From positions 24,707,300-24,771,299 of the forward strand of contig NC_067204.1 in the NCBI RefSeq assembly GCF_026262505.1: a stretch of 64,000 bases of DNA. The letters run 5' to 3'. This document shows, piece by piece, positions 31,406 to 41,917 of this stretch. The stretch is from Trichomonas vaginalis G3. Taxonomy: Eukaryota > Parabasalia > Trichomonadida > Trichomonadidae. The notes under the pieces are model-generated. The model saw nothing but the letters and a program-made list of their open reading frames with translations. It made no database searches and was not told where the DNA came from. The position numbers were made by a program, and so were the translations under genes. Position 1 is the first letter of the stretch. Each line of letters begins with the position of its first letter.

Positions 31406-32572
31406 TTAGTGATTTTCAGATGTAACAATAGTTCCACCCCATTCGATGACTGTGAAACCATCACGATTGAATGTTGGAAGTTCTTGTGGTTCGATGTCGC
31501 ATGGACTCTCTAGAGGGAGAGCTGCGAAGAAGACTCTGTTGATGTTGTCTGGTTTCGGTTCGACGTTCATTGGACACATGTCGTCGAAGTTTTCGAAATG
31601 GAAGCATACTTTGACATATTTGTATCCGCAAAGCTTCGGACACCAGTATGTGATGAAATCACATATCTCTGCGTCGTTGAGGTTCATAAACTTCAGCTTA
31701 TCCTCGAAGAAAGAGACACTATCTTCGCCTTTGATGATGAATCCTTTGTCCATGTTAAGATTAGGGTAGAAGAGTGTTTCCCAGAAGAGATATCTCATCT
31801 TCTTCCCTCTGTGGACGATCTCACCTGATGGGAGTGCTTTCACATTCCACGTGTTATCTTTGTCGAATGAAGGATACACGAATGAAAAATCACCATCATT
31901 GATTTTGATACTTACCTTTGCATCGATTTCTTCCTTTGGATACAAATAGATTACTGGTTTTCCGCCACGTAATCTTAAAATAAGATTAATTGTATCTCCA
32001 TCATGAACATTATAATCCATCAATGTATTTTCATCTTCCATTTGTTTACCTTTAAAAATTAGTCTTTGCTGATCTGGGCAAATACCTTCTTTTTCTTTAA
32101 TCATATCTTTCAAATATCCGACCTTACTATTGAGATCAATATTTAAGAATACAATTTCTTTTCCTGTTTGAGTCTTTATAGTGATTGCATTTGCCAAGTT
32201 AAGACGAGGAATAGAATTTTGGGATTTGTGATTTGTGATCTCCGAAATGTCTCGTTGAAGCTTGTTTTGGTAGAAAGAAAATAGTGAATCAAGAATTTGA
32301 ATTCCGAGGATTGATGAAATCGTTTCAGAAATTTCAGACGCTTCTTCTTGACTGTTGAAATCTTTTAAACGTGCACGACTAAGCATCATTAATATGTCTG
32401 CTTTCCCATGATAATTTGAAAGATTTGTGAATAATGTTGCAAATTCGCAAGGACTTAGTTTTGCATAACTAAGAATTTTAGCTATCTGTTGAGGACTTCT
32501 TGCCGATAAGAATGTATCATTATCAGCATAACCAGATATATTTCTAGCAATCTCTTTCCAGTTTGGTTCCAT
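31406..32572 (-). CDS. Ubiquitin-like fusion protein with LRLRGG junction
   Basis: A 388-residue intact paralogue of the gene at 19481-20904. Residues 1-120 form a helical domain I do not recognise. Residues 128-204 are strongly ubiquitin-like: [19 protein letters not shown] aligns with the ubiquitin segment around Ile44 and Lys48, and the domain ends in LRLRGG, exactly the ubiquitin tail. Directly after the Gly-Gly comes [11 protein letters not shown], the start of a domain of about 180 residues ending [10 protein letters not shown] recall this KPVIYLYP...EWGG domain from bacterial proteins of unknown function. The Gly-Gly junction is the form cut by deubiquitinases, so the protein may be processed into two parts; this is inferred. 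TCATTTCAC about 15-20 bases upstream is a candidate initiator. Confidence 0.75.
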   Translation of the reverse strand: MEPNWKEIARNISGYADNDTFLSARSPQQIAKILSYAKLSPCEFATLFTNLSNYHGKADILMMLSRARLKDFNSQEEASEISETISSILGIQILDSLFSFYQNKLQRDISEITNHKSQNSIPRLNLANAITIKTQTGKEIVFLNIDLNSKVGYLKDMIKEKEGICPDQQRLIFKGKQMEDENTLMDYNVHDGDTINLILRLRGGKPVIYLYPKEEIDAKVSIKINDGDFSFVYPSFDKDNTWNVKALPSGEIVHRGKKMRYLFWETLFYPNLNMDKGFIIKGEDSVSFFEDKLKFMNLNDAEICDFITYWCPKLCGYKYVKVCFHFENFDDMCPMNVEPKPDNINRVFFAALPLESPCDIEPQELPTFNRDGFTVIEWGGTIVTSENH

Positions 32573-32583
32573 GAAAACTAAAT

Positions 32584-32592
32584 GTGAAATGA
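32584..32592 (-). promoter_or_regulatory. Candidate initiator of the ubiquitin-like fusion gene
   Basis: On the minus strand TCATTTCAC contains TCATTT, an exact TCAYTW match, whose A lies about 18 bases before the ATG at 32572. Confidence 0.5.
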
Positions 32593-33251
32593 AAAATTAT
32601 CCGCTACCTTTTCAATACTTGAAAAAAAAGAGTTGACTTTCTCCTGAATTTTTTCACTTTTTTTTAAAGTAAAAGTCGTAAATTCCCTATGATATATTTA
32701 ACAAGCACGATCCTTCTATCATACATGTATCTCTCAAATTTAAATAATAATTAGAAATCGTTTTAATTTGATTCAAGCACAGCATATTTTTCTATCATTC
32801 ATTAGTCTCTCAATCTCTTATATCTTTATTTCACTATAAGACTTATAGTATTTGGACTGCTGTATTTCTGAAAATATTTTCCAAAATTTCCATTTTAATA
32901 ATTAGAACTGTTTAGTTAAAAAATTTAAAAAAAGAAGTTTAGCAATTCTAACAATGGCATTCTAAACGCAATAAATCTAAGAATTGTCATGCATTTTAAT
33001 TCTTTTTTATAATAAGACTTAAAGAATCTTTTATGAATTCATTGGATTAATATTATGAGAAGACACATTAATTATAGTATTTGAAATGGTAAAAATATTG
33101 AAATATTGTTCTTGATTGATAAAAATGGTTTCTTTCGTTTACATTCATGTTCTCCATTGGTAGGTTAATGTATTTTCAAATGATATATGTTGAAGTAAGA
33201 AAAAAATTTAACGTCATTTTATCACTTTTTATTGTAAAAATATTTTTCTGA
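32593..33251. other. AT-rich divergent promoter region
   Basis: It separates the leftward ubiquitin-like gene from the rightward coiled-coil gene. A TCACTTTTT element near 33221 may be the initiator of the latter, with a leader of about 30 bases. Confidence 0.4.
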
Positions 33252-34250
33252 ATGAGCACTTCAGCCAGTGAAGAATTGAAATCTGAAATTTCATATGACG
33301 AAGAAGAATCATCTGCAATCGATGTGAAAAAGATTTTAGAGAGCCTCAACATTAGTTATGAAGAAGAAGAGGAGGAAAAATCAGAAATATTAAATATTCA
33401 AGATACGTTAAATACGGAAAATCAAAAAAATTCAAATGCTGAAGTCAAAAAACAAGAAAAACCACACGAAAAAACATATTTTGCTCACAGATATGAAACA
33501 GGAATAACTAAGACTCCAAAAAGGCGAAAATTCAAGCCAATAAAACCAAGAAATGAATCACAAAGTTTATCAGCACCGAATTCTCCAAATCCTCGTAGGC
33601 TAAGCATTCATGAAAAACCGAGTTTACCACCTAAACAAGATCCTGTACAACATGAGAATCACAACTATGCTGTTATTTCAAACGAATCATTCATGAGGCT
33701 TAATAAAGGCTATAAATCTAACATTAGACCAAAAAGATTCAGTGTTGATGACTACATTCCAGAGCCACCACTCAGAATTGTCGAGAAAATACCTAAATGC
33801 TATAGAGATACAGAGGAAAGATACGAAAGAAATGGTCAGGAAACAAGAAATCGGTATGCACCAGAAGTTCCAACAATTGATTCATATCTTCAGAAGGATT
33901 TCAAGCCATCTTATCATACTAAAGCTGAAAAAATTAAAGAAGAATATACCCGTCAAAAGATTCTCAAGCAACAACGTGCTGAGATGGTTGAAAAACTCAA
34001 TCAAGATATGAGAAAAGCATCAATGGAAGAAGCAAAAATGAAGATGAAAAATAGACCATCAAGGCCAAGGCCTATTGACAATCCTGAAAAGAAACTAAGA
34101 GATTTAAGAACAAATATGAGAAATAATTACGAATCTTATATGAACTTTGTAAATGGAATGAAGGATAATATCAGCAAGCGTCAATGTTTGCTTGAACGCC
34201 TTGAAAACCAATTCATGGCAAATCAACAAATCTCTGATGATGAAGAGTAA
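33252..34250 (+). CDS. Basic, coiled-coil protein of unknown function
   Basis: A 332-residue soluble protein. Residues 1-70 are acidic and low-complexity (DEEESS, EEEEEEK), residues 70-190 are rich in Lys, Arg, Pro and Ser with SAPNSPNPRR and RPKRFSVDD, and residues 220-325 are strongly charged and probably a coiled coil (KAEKIKEEYTRQKILKQQRAEM). There is no signal peptide or membrane span. The pattern fits cytoskeletal or basal-body linker proteins, but no motif supports a specific family. Serines in RRLSIHE and KRFSVDD fit basophilic kinase sites. Confidence 0.55.
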   Translation: MSTSASEELKSEISYDEEESSAIDVKKILESLNISYEEEEEEKSEILNIQDTLNTENQKNSNAEVKKQEKPHEKTYFAHRYETGITKTPKRRKFKPIKPRNESQSLSAPNSPNPRRLSIHEKPSLPPKQDPVQHENHNYAVISNESFMRLNKGYKSNIRPKRFSVDDYIPEPPLRIVEKIPKCYRDTEERYERNGQETRNRYAPEVPTIDSYLQKDFKPSYHTKAEKIKEEYTRQKILKQQRAEMVEKLNQDMRKASMEEAKMKMKNRPSRPRPIDNPEKKLRDLRTNMRNNYESYMNFVNGMKDNISKRQCLLERLENQFMANQQISDDEE

Positions 34251-34949
34251 TTTTTTTCCTTATTCTCAATAAACTGTTTGAATCATGCTCAATCATTTGT
34301 TTTTTACCTAAGTTGAATTTATTTATTGCTAAGGATTCTTTAATTTTAAGGATGCACTTTAACTCGAAACCATATTCTTCGTGTCTTTCTCTCAAAATTT
34401 GATACTATTGCGGTTTTGGTTGGCAATGCATATTGTCCAATTATACAATTTTAAGCCAGATAAAGAGCCACACCATATATAATGCGTGTTTACACTCTAT
34501 GTGCATAGATGGAATTGATGTTCATCTTTATTTAGGTACCAAAACACATGCTTGTAAAATCTCTTTTTTAGCCGAGAATAAAAATTCTCGTTAGATCTAA
34601 CACTATTGTTATCCTTTTTAGAACAATTTTTCATCATCAGAATTATAGTGTAGTAAATGATAATAATACCTGAATATCAATTCCTTTATCTTGAATTCAT
34701 TAAGGATGTATTAACTACTTTCTGACATTCTCTCAATTTTTTGACGTCGTTATCATTAATTTCCAATTTGTAAGGTGGAGAAGGGGTGTTTCTGGACGGT
34801 AAAAAGCTGCTGTAAAACAATATATAGTTCCTAATATGGTTATTATACTTTTTTGTTATTAGAATAAGCCACATACTGAAGTCATTCAGATGCAAATTTA
34901 AAAAAAGGAATTAATAATATATTTTGAAAGCGAAGATAATTTTTTTTAT
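34251..34949. other. AT-rich convergent spacer
   Basis: It lies between two convergent genes. The short hairpin GAGAATAAAAATTCTC near 34570 is the only structure seen. Confidence 0.45.
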
Positions 34950-36677
34950 TTACAGAAGTCCGTCTTCATCAATTTGTCTGAAAGTACGTTCCTGGCATTT
35001 TCTGAAGACGTCTGAAACGATTGCAGTGACTTCGTCGGCGGGAACAGTTCCCATCTGGTCGAATCTCTGCTTCAACTGTTCCACAGCTGAACCCATAAAT
35101 CCGAAGAAAAGTTCTTTAGCTTTACTTGCTGCTTCAGCAGAAGATCTCTGTCTCTGGGAAGCCAATTCGTCCTGAAGTTGGTGCACGTCAGACTCAAGTT
35201 TTGTGAGATTTCTCTCCCTTATATTTCTCAATTCCGCTTTGAGATCTTCGTTCTCTTTCCTCAAATCTTTTGAACCTCTCAAGACAGATCTCAACTGTTC
35301 GAGTTCTGTCGCTGTGCTGTCGAGTTCTTGTTTCAGTCTAACGCCGCTCTTTGAGCCTTTGAGTTCTGCAATAAGACGCTCTTGGTCTCTGATCTGGCGC
35401 TCTTTTCTGTCCAAGTCTGCGGCCATTTGCTGTATTTCGTCGCATAAAACAGCGGTCGGCATTTCCTCGTTTGCCTTGGACATCAGCTGGTCGAACTTGG
35501 AGGTTAAAAGAGCGTTGAGTTGGTCCATTCTGGCAAGAACTTGCGCTTCATCAACTGTTGGAGCGTTGACAACTTTGACAACTTCGCGAATTCTTTCTGG
35601 TTGTGGGGAGGAAACAGGCTGCTGAGGAGCAGGAGCTTGGTATGTCTGTTGTACGGTCCTGGAAGAGTCAGAAGTATTTGTTGTTTCGTTTGTTTGGTAA
35701 TCAGAAGTATCTGATACGGAATGAGATGCAGGAGCTGGCATTCCTGGCATGAAAACTGCACCAATTCGTTTCATCTTGTCCGAAAATGATGTTGCTGGTG
35801 CTTCTTCTTCCTTCTTTGGAGCAATTGGAGTAGATTGTGGTTGTACTTGGGTAACAGGAGCTTGAACAGGCTTCTGGACTGGCTGCTGTTGTTGCTGAGG
35901 CTGTTGCTGTACTACATGTTGTGTTTGAGGCTTATTAGATTTTGATGATGTGATTGTAATTAAAAATGTAAGGATAGAATTAGGAGGAATCAAACCACCG
36001 GCAACAGCGTTTGGTCCGTATGCTAATTCTGGTGGAATAAAGAGAGCTCTTGTGCCTCCAACGTGCATTCCAATTGCGCCTTGGGACCAGCCTTTGATAG
36101 TCTTGTCGCTACCAATTGTAAATGAATATGATTCGTTTGCATCGAATTTCTTTCCGGTTGTTGGAAGATTGCCACCTAAAAATCCAATGTAGGAAACAGA
36201 AACAGTATCGTCAGTATCAACAATCTGACCATTACCGATGAGTGCATCGTAAACCGACATCTGTGCGCCGGTTGTATTTTCTAAGATTGATCCAACTGTA
36301 ATTGCGAATCTTGCAGCGCTTTCATTATCTGAAAACCTAATAGTCCATTGAATTCCACTTTGATCTGTAATATAGCCGAAGATTTTTTCGCGTAAATTAA
36401 ATTTCATTGAAGTTGTAACTTGAATTTGAAGAAAAGGTTGATTTTGGTTTTGATAAATTACAATATTGTGAGCTGGTGGATTTGGTTTTACTATTAACAT
36501 GAATTTTCCATAATCAACATTCTTATTTTCTTGAGTATTATATTGATAAAGGAAAATCTGGCCCATATATGGAAAAGCTGGCTGTTCAGGCTTTGCTTGT
36601 TCTATTTTAGGCTTATATTTGAAACTTACTTTATCAATAGATTGTTCTGCGCCGAAAAGCGCGTCAAGTGCACTCAT
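34950..36677 (-). CDS. FKBP15-like protein: WH1-like, FKBP and coiled-coil domains
   Basis: A 575-residue protein starting MSALDALFGAEQ. Residues about 36-133 form a WH1/EVH1-like domain, 142-244 an FKBP prolyl-isomerase domain (DTVSVSYIGFL, GGTRALFIPPELAYG, IPPNSILTFLI), about 250-380 a Gln/Pro/Thr-rich linker, and about 390-560 a long coiled coil. This order is that of FKBP15 (WAFL), which in animals binds actin and early endosomes. Several FKBP aromatic pocket residues are changed, as in FKBP15, so isomerase activity is uncertain. The open frame extends upstream to a GTG, but the ATG at 36677 is preceded 12 bases away by an initiator and gives the family-typical start. Confidence 0.8.
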   Translation of the reverse strand: MSALDALFGAEQSIDKVSFKYKPKIEQAKPEQPAFPYMGQIFLYQYNTQENKNVDYGKFMLIVKPNPPAHNIVIYQNQNQPFLQIQVTTSMKFNLREKIFGYITDQSGIQWTIRFSDNESAARFAITVGSILENTTGAQMSVYDALIGNGQIVDTDDTVSVSYIGFLGGNLPTTGKKFDANESYSFTIGSDKTIKGWSQGAIGMHVGGTRALFIPPELAYGPNAVAGGLIPPNSILTFLITITSSKSNKPQTQHVVQQQPQQQQQPVQKPVQAPVTQVQPQSTPIAPKKEEEAPATSFSDKMKRIGAVFMPGMPAPASHSVSDTSDYQTNETTNTSDSSRTVQQTYQAPAPQQPVSSPQPERIREVVKVVNAPTVDEAQVLARMDQLNALLTSKFDQLMSKANEEMPTAVLCDEIQQMAADLDRKERQIRDQERLIAELKGSKSGVRLKQELDSTATELEQLRSVLRGSKDLRKENEDLKAELRNIRERNLTKLESDVHQLQDELASQRQRSSAEAASKAKELFFGFMGSAVEQLKQRFDQMGTVPADEVTAIVSDVFRKCQERTFRQIDEDGLL

Positions 36678-36685
36678 CCTGAAAA

Positions 36686-36691
36686 AAATGA
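36686..36691 (-). promoter_or_regulatory. Initiator TCATTT before the FKBP15-like gene
   Basis: An exact TCAYTW match on the minus strand; its A (36689) is 12 bases before the ATG at 36677. It supports the shorter start over the upstream GTG. Confidence 0.55.
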
Positions 36692-36945
36692 AATTTGGAA
36701 GAGTTATTTCACCTTTCACATTTCATTAATCATATTAACTCTAGATTTCAAAAATATTTTATTAGGATGTCAAACAAATTCTGTCATATTTTCAAAATAT
36801 CAAATTTAAAATCATGTAGAATTTGAAATTATTAATAGGAACTTTCTAAGCATCCATCTACAAAGCTCATATTTCAAGTAACATGAATAATTTAAAAACA
36901 CATAACAATTTAATAGGAAAAATATAAAATTTGATAGAGTTTAGT

Positions 36946-38154
36946 TTACAATTCTTCTTTTATGCTATTAGGTGGTTGGCTATGTGCTGTGAATTGATAA
37001 CCATTTAGCCAATCAAATATGAGATCATGAAGAGTGCTGGAATATAACATTGTGAGGTGATTAAGGAAAGGATTAGATGAATTCAAGTCATAACATGTAA
37101 TATTCTTCCAATTATCACAAATGTATTTTGGACCTTCCGCATTAACAATAAGATCTCCTGGTCCATAATTACTCCTTGTGAAAATTGATTTCCTCAAGTC
37201 AACACTTTGCAATGTATACAGTCCAGAGTTATATATTACGGCAACAGGAACATCTGGTTGCTTAGGAGCATTTACAAAGAAATGTTTGATTTCATTGAAA
37301 ATATGGAGAAAATCGCCATATAGTTTTCCATGATTAACTAAATAGTCAGGGAGTTCGTGGGCTTTATATTCTTTCCCATCATTTCCATACAATATTGTTT
37401 GGTTTCCAAATATCGCGAAGTTAGGCATATGTATTGAAATTCCTTGATTCGTACTCAATGTTTTCTTGTATCTACCAAGATACCAGAAAAATGGAACACG
37501 TTTTGTTCTGATTGTATCAAATGAGGTCACAGAGCCCCCAAAGGATGGGGCTATATAGATAACAGAGTCAATATGTTCTTGAACCCAAGATTTATCTTTT
37601 AAAATGGTCAATAAATTGTTAACTAAAAAGCAGCCCATGGAATGCCCTAGCAATACTACTTTTTGACCTAATTTTTGATGAATTTCTTCGATAAATTTTA
37701 TCAAATTCTCAAAATATTCCATTTTTTGGTTTGCTCCATATCTCCAGTCATATGGAGCCCCAAAAATATCATACTGGTCTTTATAGCCTTCTTTAATGAA
37801 TCGGTCTGCTAAAATTTTATAATATGGAACAACATGAATATTAAAGAATATCGTGTCTACATGATTTACATTATCGATCTTTCCTATTGGCTTAGGCTTA
37901 ATTCGAATATAATTTGGCTCAATTGTTCTGTTATTTATTGGATCCCACTCCATTCTTAAATAATCGAGCAGACAATTCCATTGGAATGGAAATATAATCC
38001 TTTTGCCTATATAAATTATTTCATTTTCATGAATTCCACAATACCAATATGGCTTCTTTGAAACATTCCCATAAAGAGGCGAGCCTCCAAGACCAGGGAA
38101 TAATATTACAGGCTTATGTGACATAGTCAAAGCTGAAAAATAAATCAAAAACAT
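36946..38154 (-). CDS. LCAT-family (lecithin:cholesterol acyltransferase-like) lipase
   Basis: A 402-residue protein with an N-terminal hydrophobic stretch (MFLIYFSAL) that may be a signal peptide, then KPVILFPGLGGSPL, the typical LCAT family opening. The nucleophile is in GHSMG (Ser about 172); GAPYDWR (about 132-138) is the conserved PYDWR motif; an Asp candidate lies in YGPGDLIV (about 334) and a His candidate in LHDLIF near residue 380. The family is an alpha/beta hydrolase group that moves or removes acyl chains from phospholipids, often in the secretory pathway or lysosome. All triad elements seem present, so it is probably active. Phospholipase A2 (LPLA2-like) and acyltransferase roles cannot be separated by sequence alone. 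Confidence 0.8.
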   Translation of the reverse strand: MFLIYFSALTMSHKPVILFPGLGGSPLYGNVSKKPYWYCGIHENEIIYIGKRIIFPFQWNCLLDYLRMEWDPINNRTIEPNYIRIKPKPIGKIDNVNHVDTIFFNIHVVPYYKILADRFIKEGYKDQYDIFGAPYDWRYGANQKMEYFENLIKFIEEIHQKLGQKVVLLGHSMGCFLVNNLLTILKDKSWVQEHIDSVIYIAPSFGGSVTSFDTIRTKRVPFFWYLGRYKKTLSTNQGISIHMPNFAIFGNQTILYGNDGKEYKAHELPDYLVNHGKLYGDFLHIFNEIKHFFVNAPKQPDVPVAVIYNSGLYTLQSVDLRKSIFTRSNYGPGDLIVNAEGPKYICDNWKNITCYDLNSSNPFLNHLTMLYSSTLHDLIFDWLNGYQFTAHSQPPNSIKEEL

Positions 38155-39272
38155 AAAATGAACTTATAAAATTTTGCATCAAAGCGATTAAATCAGTTCA
38201 ATTTTATCGTTCAGAAAAATTTTATAAAAAAGTGCCAATATAAAAGGCGAACTTCATTGACAACAAAGATATCGACCAAAATTGTTCACATTATGCTTGA
38301 CATATGAAGCATAGTAATAGCGTGTATGAACTTATAGAATGACTTTCGTTTAAATTCGAGGTTTATAATAAAATATCCATATTTTGCTTGATAATGCAGA
38401 TATTTTATTGTACCATGAAAATTGAACGAAGAAATCGCTCAAGACGAACAAAATTCGATGTTAAGAAAGGAAATTTTTTATTGATTAGGCTGCTTTCAGG
38501 TATTTTTTGAAGAAGCACTTCTTCGTTTTCTTTTTTGCATTTGCATATAAAATATGCACAAATAAGGATTTACATTTAAAAACATTTTTCGAATTGGGTA
38601 AATAAATCATTAGATCTTAGATTTTATTAATCGGTTCTTCTTACAATGAGATTGTAGTAACAATATCTGTGTATAATAGTTGAATTATTGCTAATTTGCT
38701 GTAAATTTTGATAATTTTCAAAAACGATCTATAGTATTGTTCAAATATAATAAAATTCAATAATATGCGATAACATTGACTGTTCACAATCGATATTAAG
38801 TGAATGATGAAAATCGATATCAATATTTCAAATTTTCGGGGCTTTTTTGTCTGGATGCAATCACCTTTGGCACCTGGAATGAATTTATCCTTGGTGAATT
38901 TCTCCAAATTTTTTCTGTTTTCGAAATTGCCCAAGCAATTTTTTAGAAAATTTTAACGATTTTTACAATTCTTGATTTTTTTTGGAAAAATGAGGTTAAA
39001 TATCCTGAAAATTTAAAATTAATATAGAAACAAAGCATTTTTATTGAATTCTAAATCGACAAATGCTTTTTATTTTTATTATTCTATATTTTCCTATTAA
39101 AACATGTCAATTATACAATATAATCAAATAATAATTTTTCAATGATAAGTAAAATAATGCAATATACAATAGTTACATAAAAATATTATAATATTTTAAA
39201 ATTTTTCTCTTTAGAACTTTCAAAAAAAATATATATCAAAAAAAGTAATGATGGTGAAAAAAATTAATAAGC
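38155..39272. other. AT-rich spacer
   Basis: About 1.1 kb without a supported gene; a 97-codon minus frame at 38641-38934 has spacer-like composition. No repeat seen. Confidence 0.5.
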
Positions 39273-41342
39273 TTATTCTTCTTCTGGTTTCTCCATTGCT
39301 TCTAAGAGATCCGGAGGAGCGAATCTCTGAGATCCCTTGTTTCTTTCCTCATCTTCGAGAACACACATGAAGCAAGAGTCGATACCCATCTCGAAGAGTG
39401 AAGTGAATGTTCCAGAAACGATGTAAGAAAGGATGAAAACGAAGATAGCTGGGATGTAGTAGTAGTAGAGATTGTTGATTCTCTTGAACCAAAGAAGGGA
39501 GCAACCAGCGCAGATTGCAGCAACGAAAACTCTTCCCAAGAAGAGCATGAAATCACCAACGAAGTTGACAGTTGTTGCGCGAACTGGGTTACGTAAGATC
39601 AATCCGAATGCCTTGCAAGCACCCTGCCAGAAGTTGTAACCATGGATAGCGATCAAAACATAAGCGTTTCTGTTGATGTAGCGGAGGAACTTCTCGAAGC
39701 ACCACATGCAGCACTTCATGCACTTGATGATGAACTTGATGAAGCATGATTCCTGCTGTGCGGCCTTTGTCTTCCTGTCGATGTACTCAAGGCAGGCGCG
39801 GATGAACTGGCAGATGGCAATCAAAAGAGAACCAAAGGCCAATGAACCCATATGGTACTTCAATGCGCGGCCAAGTGACTTCGCGCAGACCCAGTGACCG
39901 ACATTTTCATCACGTGGCTCGCGAGTGAAGTAGTACTTGGAGAAAACACCGGCGAAGGACATCTCCATGAGGGCTGTGACGAAGGCTGTGCCCCAGAGGA
40001 ACATGAAGAAGTGGTAGATGGATCCGTACTTGATTGCGTCGCTGTACTTCATGTCTAACCAGCCCATTGTGACATAGTCGGTCTTCTTGCTCTCATCGTA
40101 TGTAAGAGTGCCGGCGCCGTAGAGGACATAAGCGATGCCAATGCAAAGTGCCCACCAGCAGAGCATGATGAGGAAGAAGATGAGTGGGAATAAGAAGAGC
40201 ATTGGAACTTCACCGAATACTGTGGAAACAAACTTGATAATTCCAATTGTAAGTTTGATACGACGGCAAAGGAAGATGAAGAGAAGGAGAATGATGATGT
40301 CGACAACAATTAAGACGTAGAAGATGATTGTAAAGGCCTTCTGGTTGTTTGTCTTGTTGTTGAAGGCGAAATTGTACTTGGTGTCTGTATTTTCGGACTT
40401 GTTGTTTGGATTGATGCCGGAGACATAATAGGCAGCCCATGTGAAGAAGCCAAGGCCAACGAAACAGCCAATGATAGCAATCCAAACGAAAACAGCAGCA
40501 GAACATCTTAATGTGAGGATCCAAATAACGGAAAGGAGTAAGGCAATGACAGCGAAGCAAAGGACGTGCTTCCAGGTCTTCTTGATGTCACTGTATGCGT
40601 TACCAACAGATCCGATACCATTAATGAACTTTTCGATATCGTCCCAAAGCTTGGAGTTATTGGAGAAGTCGGCTTTCTCGATGGCCTCTGTAGATGTGCA
40701 TCTAAGAAGGAATGGTGTTGTCCTATAAGGGCAAACATACTTCTTATTGCCAACAGCGTAAGGATCGAGGATTGTAGCTCTAATTGTGACATTGTCGATC
40801 TTATAGCATGTCTCGTTTTCCTCTAAATGCTTGTTCCAGTAGTTATGGAAGACGGAATAGTTGAAGATACCTTCTGTTGGGCATTCCTTGACGCACTCGG
40901 AGACGACATTGCCATCTGGAGCCTTTGTACCTGGCTTGGACCAGAATAAGTACTTCTTATCTGTATAATCAAGGGAATAACCGTTTGAATTGTTCAAGGA
41001 TTTATTGAGCTTCGTGTTATCGTAACCGCAAAGGAAGCCTCTGTAATCTGTTGGTGTGTACAAGTAGTTGACCTTAGAAATTGAAACAGCGTAGAAGAAC
41101 AAGCCGAGCATAGCAGCAATAGCTACGAAGAATAAAATAAGGCAGAAGCAATCTGTGCAGTGTCTATCTTCTTCTGGACCGTTGAAATTTGGATCATATG
41201 AGTATGGAGTGTTTAAATCGTCATCATACTCATCGTTTGGCTTACTGGAGGTAAGATCTTGGTGCTGGACTGAAGAACTACCACCGCCACCGCCGTAGGT
41301 AATTCCTTCATCGGCGCCGTAGCGAACTCTGACCTCAGACAT
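39273..41342 (-). CDS. Choline-transporter-like (CTL/SLC44) membrane protein
   Basis: A 689-residue polytopic protein starting MSEVRVRYGADEG. A cytosolic N-terminus carries NFNGPEEDRHCTDCFCLILFF, matching the DRxCTDxxC motif just before the first span of CTL proteins. A large Cys-rich external loop (about 90-230) and roughly ten more spans with FARNP-like FGLILRNPVR near the end follow, as in the family. CTL proteins move choline or ethanolamine across plasma or organelle membranes for phospholipid synthesis. The open frame continues upstream only to a TTG, and the ATG at 41342 fits the family start. C-ending codons are frequent, suggesting strong expression. Substrate is inferred. Confidence 0.85.
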   Translation of the reverse strand: MSEVRVRYGADEGITYGGGGGSSSVQHQDLTSSKPNDEYDDDLNTPYSYDPNFNGPEEDRHCTDCFCLILFFVAIAAMLGLFFYAVSISKVNYLYTPTDYRGFLCGYDNTKLNKSLNNSNGYSLDYTDKKYLFWSKPGTKAPDGNVVSECVKECPTEGIFNYSVFHNYWNKHLEENETCYKIDNVTIRATILDPYAVGNKKYVCPYRTTPFLLRCTSTEAIEKADFSNNSKLWDDIEKFINGIGSVGNAYSDIKKTWKHVLCFAVIALLLSVIWILTLRCSAAVFVWIAIIGCFVGLGFFTWAAYYVSGINPNNKSENTDTKYNFAFNNKTNNQKAFTIIFYVLIVVDIIILLLFIFLCRRIKLTIGIIKFVSTVFGEVPMLFLFPLIFFLIMLCWWALCIGIAYVLYGAGTLTYDESKKTDYVTMGWLDMKYSDAIKYGSIYHFFMFLWGTAFVTALMEMSFAGVFSKYYFTREPRDENVGHWVCAKSLGRALKYHMGSLAFGSLLIAICQFIRACLEYIDRKTKAAQQESCFIKFIIKCMKCCMWCFEKFLRYINRNAYVLIAIHGYNFWQGACKAFGLILRNPVRATTVNFVGDFMLFLGRVFVAAICAGCSLLWFKRINNLYYYYIPAIFVFILSYIVSGTFTSLFEMGIDSCFMCVLEDEERNKGSQRFAPPDLLEAMEKPEEE

Positions 41343-41917
41343 TACTAAATTTATTCGTAAAGTTTTCAAAAATATCAAGGTTTGAAAAATTCAATAATAA
41401 ATTCACCGGAGTCAACGGCGTTTTATTTTTTTACATAGTACTTGGCTTATTTAGTTACTCACTGGTACGATAGGGATCCAATTTTCATTTCAAAGGTAAA
41501 TCGATTATGAAGGAAAATATTATTGTCCATTATTGGTTAATTAATTAATATTAGAAATTTCTAACATTTTTATTTCAATTTCGGATGATCTCAATTTATA
41601 ATGATTTCATGTTTAATCAACATAACATTGTAACCCAAGCATACTATTTAATTCTTTGAAAAATTTGAATGTCACATTTCATAAAAAATTGACAAAGGAA
41701 CGTGTAAAATTTGATGACAAATTTGCATTTCTTGCATGAATTAATTTAAAACTATGCATCAAACATAATTTGCGTAATATCGATTCTCAACTACAGATAA
41801 AATCCGAAAAATAATTTTGAATTTTGTTAAATTGGCTGCAAACTTAGTAAAAATACATAGGTTATGAATAAGAAATCTGTTTATTTATCTACATTTTATA
41901 ATTAATATACTTTTTTT
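41343..41917. other. AT-rich spacer between two leftward genes
   Basis: No gene or notable repeat seen. Confidence 0.45.

Noticed and set aside
35203-35625. Plus-strand frame of 140 codons opposite the FKBP15-like gene
   Set aside because: Antisense shadow of the coiled-coil coding region; Leu/Ser-rich as expected from a reversed charged helix.
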